Shown here one piece after another: positions 63,761-64,000 of a stretch of DNA of 64,000 nucleotides (the stretch's first letter is position 1; each line of letters opens with the position of its first letter). The stretch spans positions 668,501 through 732,500 of the forward strand of contig JALJCS010000036.1 in NCBI GenBank assembly GCA_023055355.1, given 5' to 3'. The position numbers were made by a program, and so were the translations under genes. This DNA comes from Agelaius tricolor. Its lineage: Eukaryota > Chordata > Aves > Passeriformes > Icteridae. The notes below the pieces were generated by a model. The model was given only the letters and a program-made list of their open reading frames with translations, made no database searches and had not been told where the DNA came from.

Positions 63761-64000
63761 GTAATTTGGGGGTGCTGGGGGTGCTGTCCCCATTCCCCGA
63801 GCCGGGCGTAGGCCGGGCCCGGCAGCCCGGACAGGTCGGGGCTCGTCTGTCCCACCCCATCCCGGCACCCGCCCTGCCCCGCCGGCCGGGCAAGCCGGGA
63901 CCGGAGCGCTGGATGGCGGCCACGGGCGGGACAGCCCGGCCAGCCCCCGCCTGCGCCTGCCCCGCCGGCCGAGGGCACGGGCAGCGCTCCCGCTGCTGCC

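Overview
This 64 kb window is vertebrate nuclear DNA, almost certainly from a bird and probably a songbird. Four things point there: GC-rich, intron-dense genes packed close together as on an avian microchromosome; several truncated CR1 LINE 3' ends, the dominant avian retrotransposon; an LTR-like segment at the left edge resembling passerine endogenous-retrovirus LTRs; and a gene order that mirrors human 1p36.11. The species assignment is inference; the gene identities rest on translated exons compared with remembered vertebrate proteins.

Layout, left to right: the 3' half of UBXN11 (+); SH3BGRL3 (-), convergent with it; CEP85 (-); CNKSR1 (-); a two-exon gene for a 65-residue single-pass membrane micropeptide (+); ZNF593 (-) head to head with C1orf232 (+); FAM110D (-), convergent with C1orf232; PDIK1L (-); TRIM63/MuRF1 (+); SLC30A2/ZnT2 (+); and EXTL1 (-), convergent with SLC30A2. 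For nine named genes the exon lengths and phases close into one full-length frame: SH3BGRL3 93 aa, CEP85 767, ZNF593 133, C1orf232 176, FAM110D 321, PDIK1L 338, TRIM63 353, SLC30A2 361 and EXTL1 754 aa. CNKSR1 also closes (848 aa) but contains a repeat-encoded insertion and one exon that may be optional. The UBXN11 model is partial.

The genes are not an operon or one pathway; they are a conserved synteny block. Two of them, TRIM63 (titin-associated ubiquitin ligase) and SLC30A2 (vesicular zinc transporter), have plausible tissue- or metal-responsive motifs nearby. CATSPER4, which lies between CEP85 and CNKSR1 in human, has no room and no trace here.

Much of the non-coding DNA is tandem repeat. 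There are GC minisatellites of 16 bp (upstream of SH3BGRL3), 11 bp (CNKSR1 intron), 30 bp (FAM110D 5'UTR intron), 42 bp (downstream of the micropeptide gene) and about 28/41 bp (SLC30A2 intron). One 51-bp repeat is itself translated inside CNKSR1, and a roughly 215-233 bp repeat in PDIK1L has copied an exon end with its splice donor. The strongest second-look items are the micropeptide gene, the PDIK1L exon-end duplication, the CNKSR1 coding repeat and the EXT1-like state of EXTL1.
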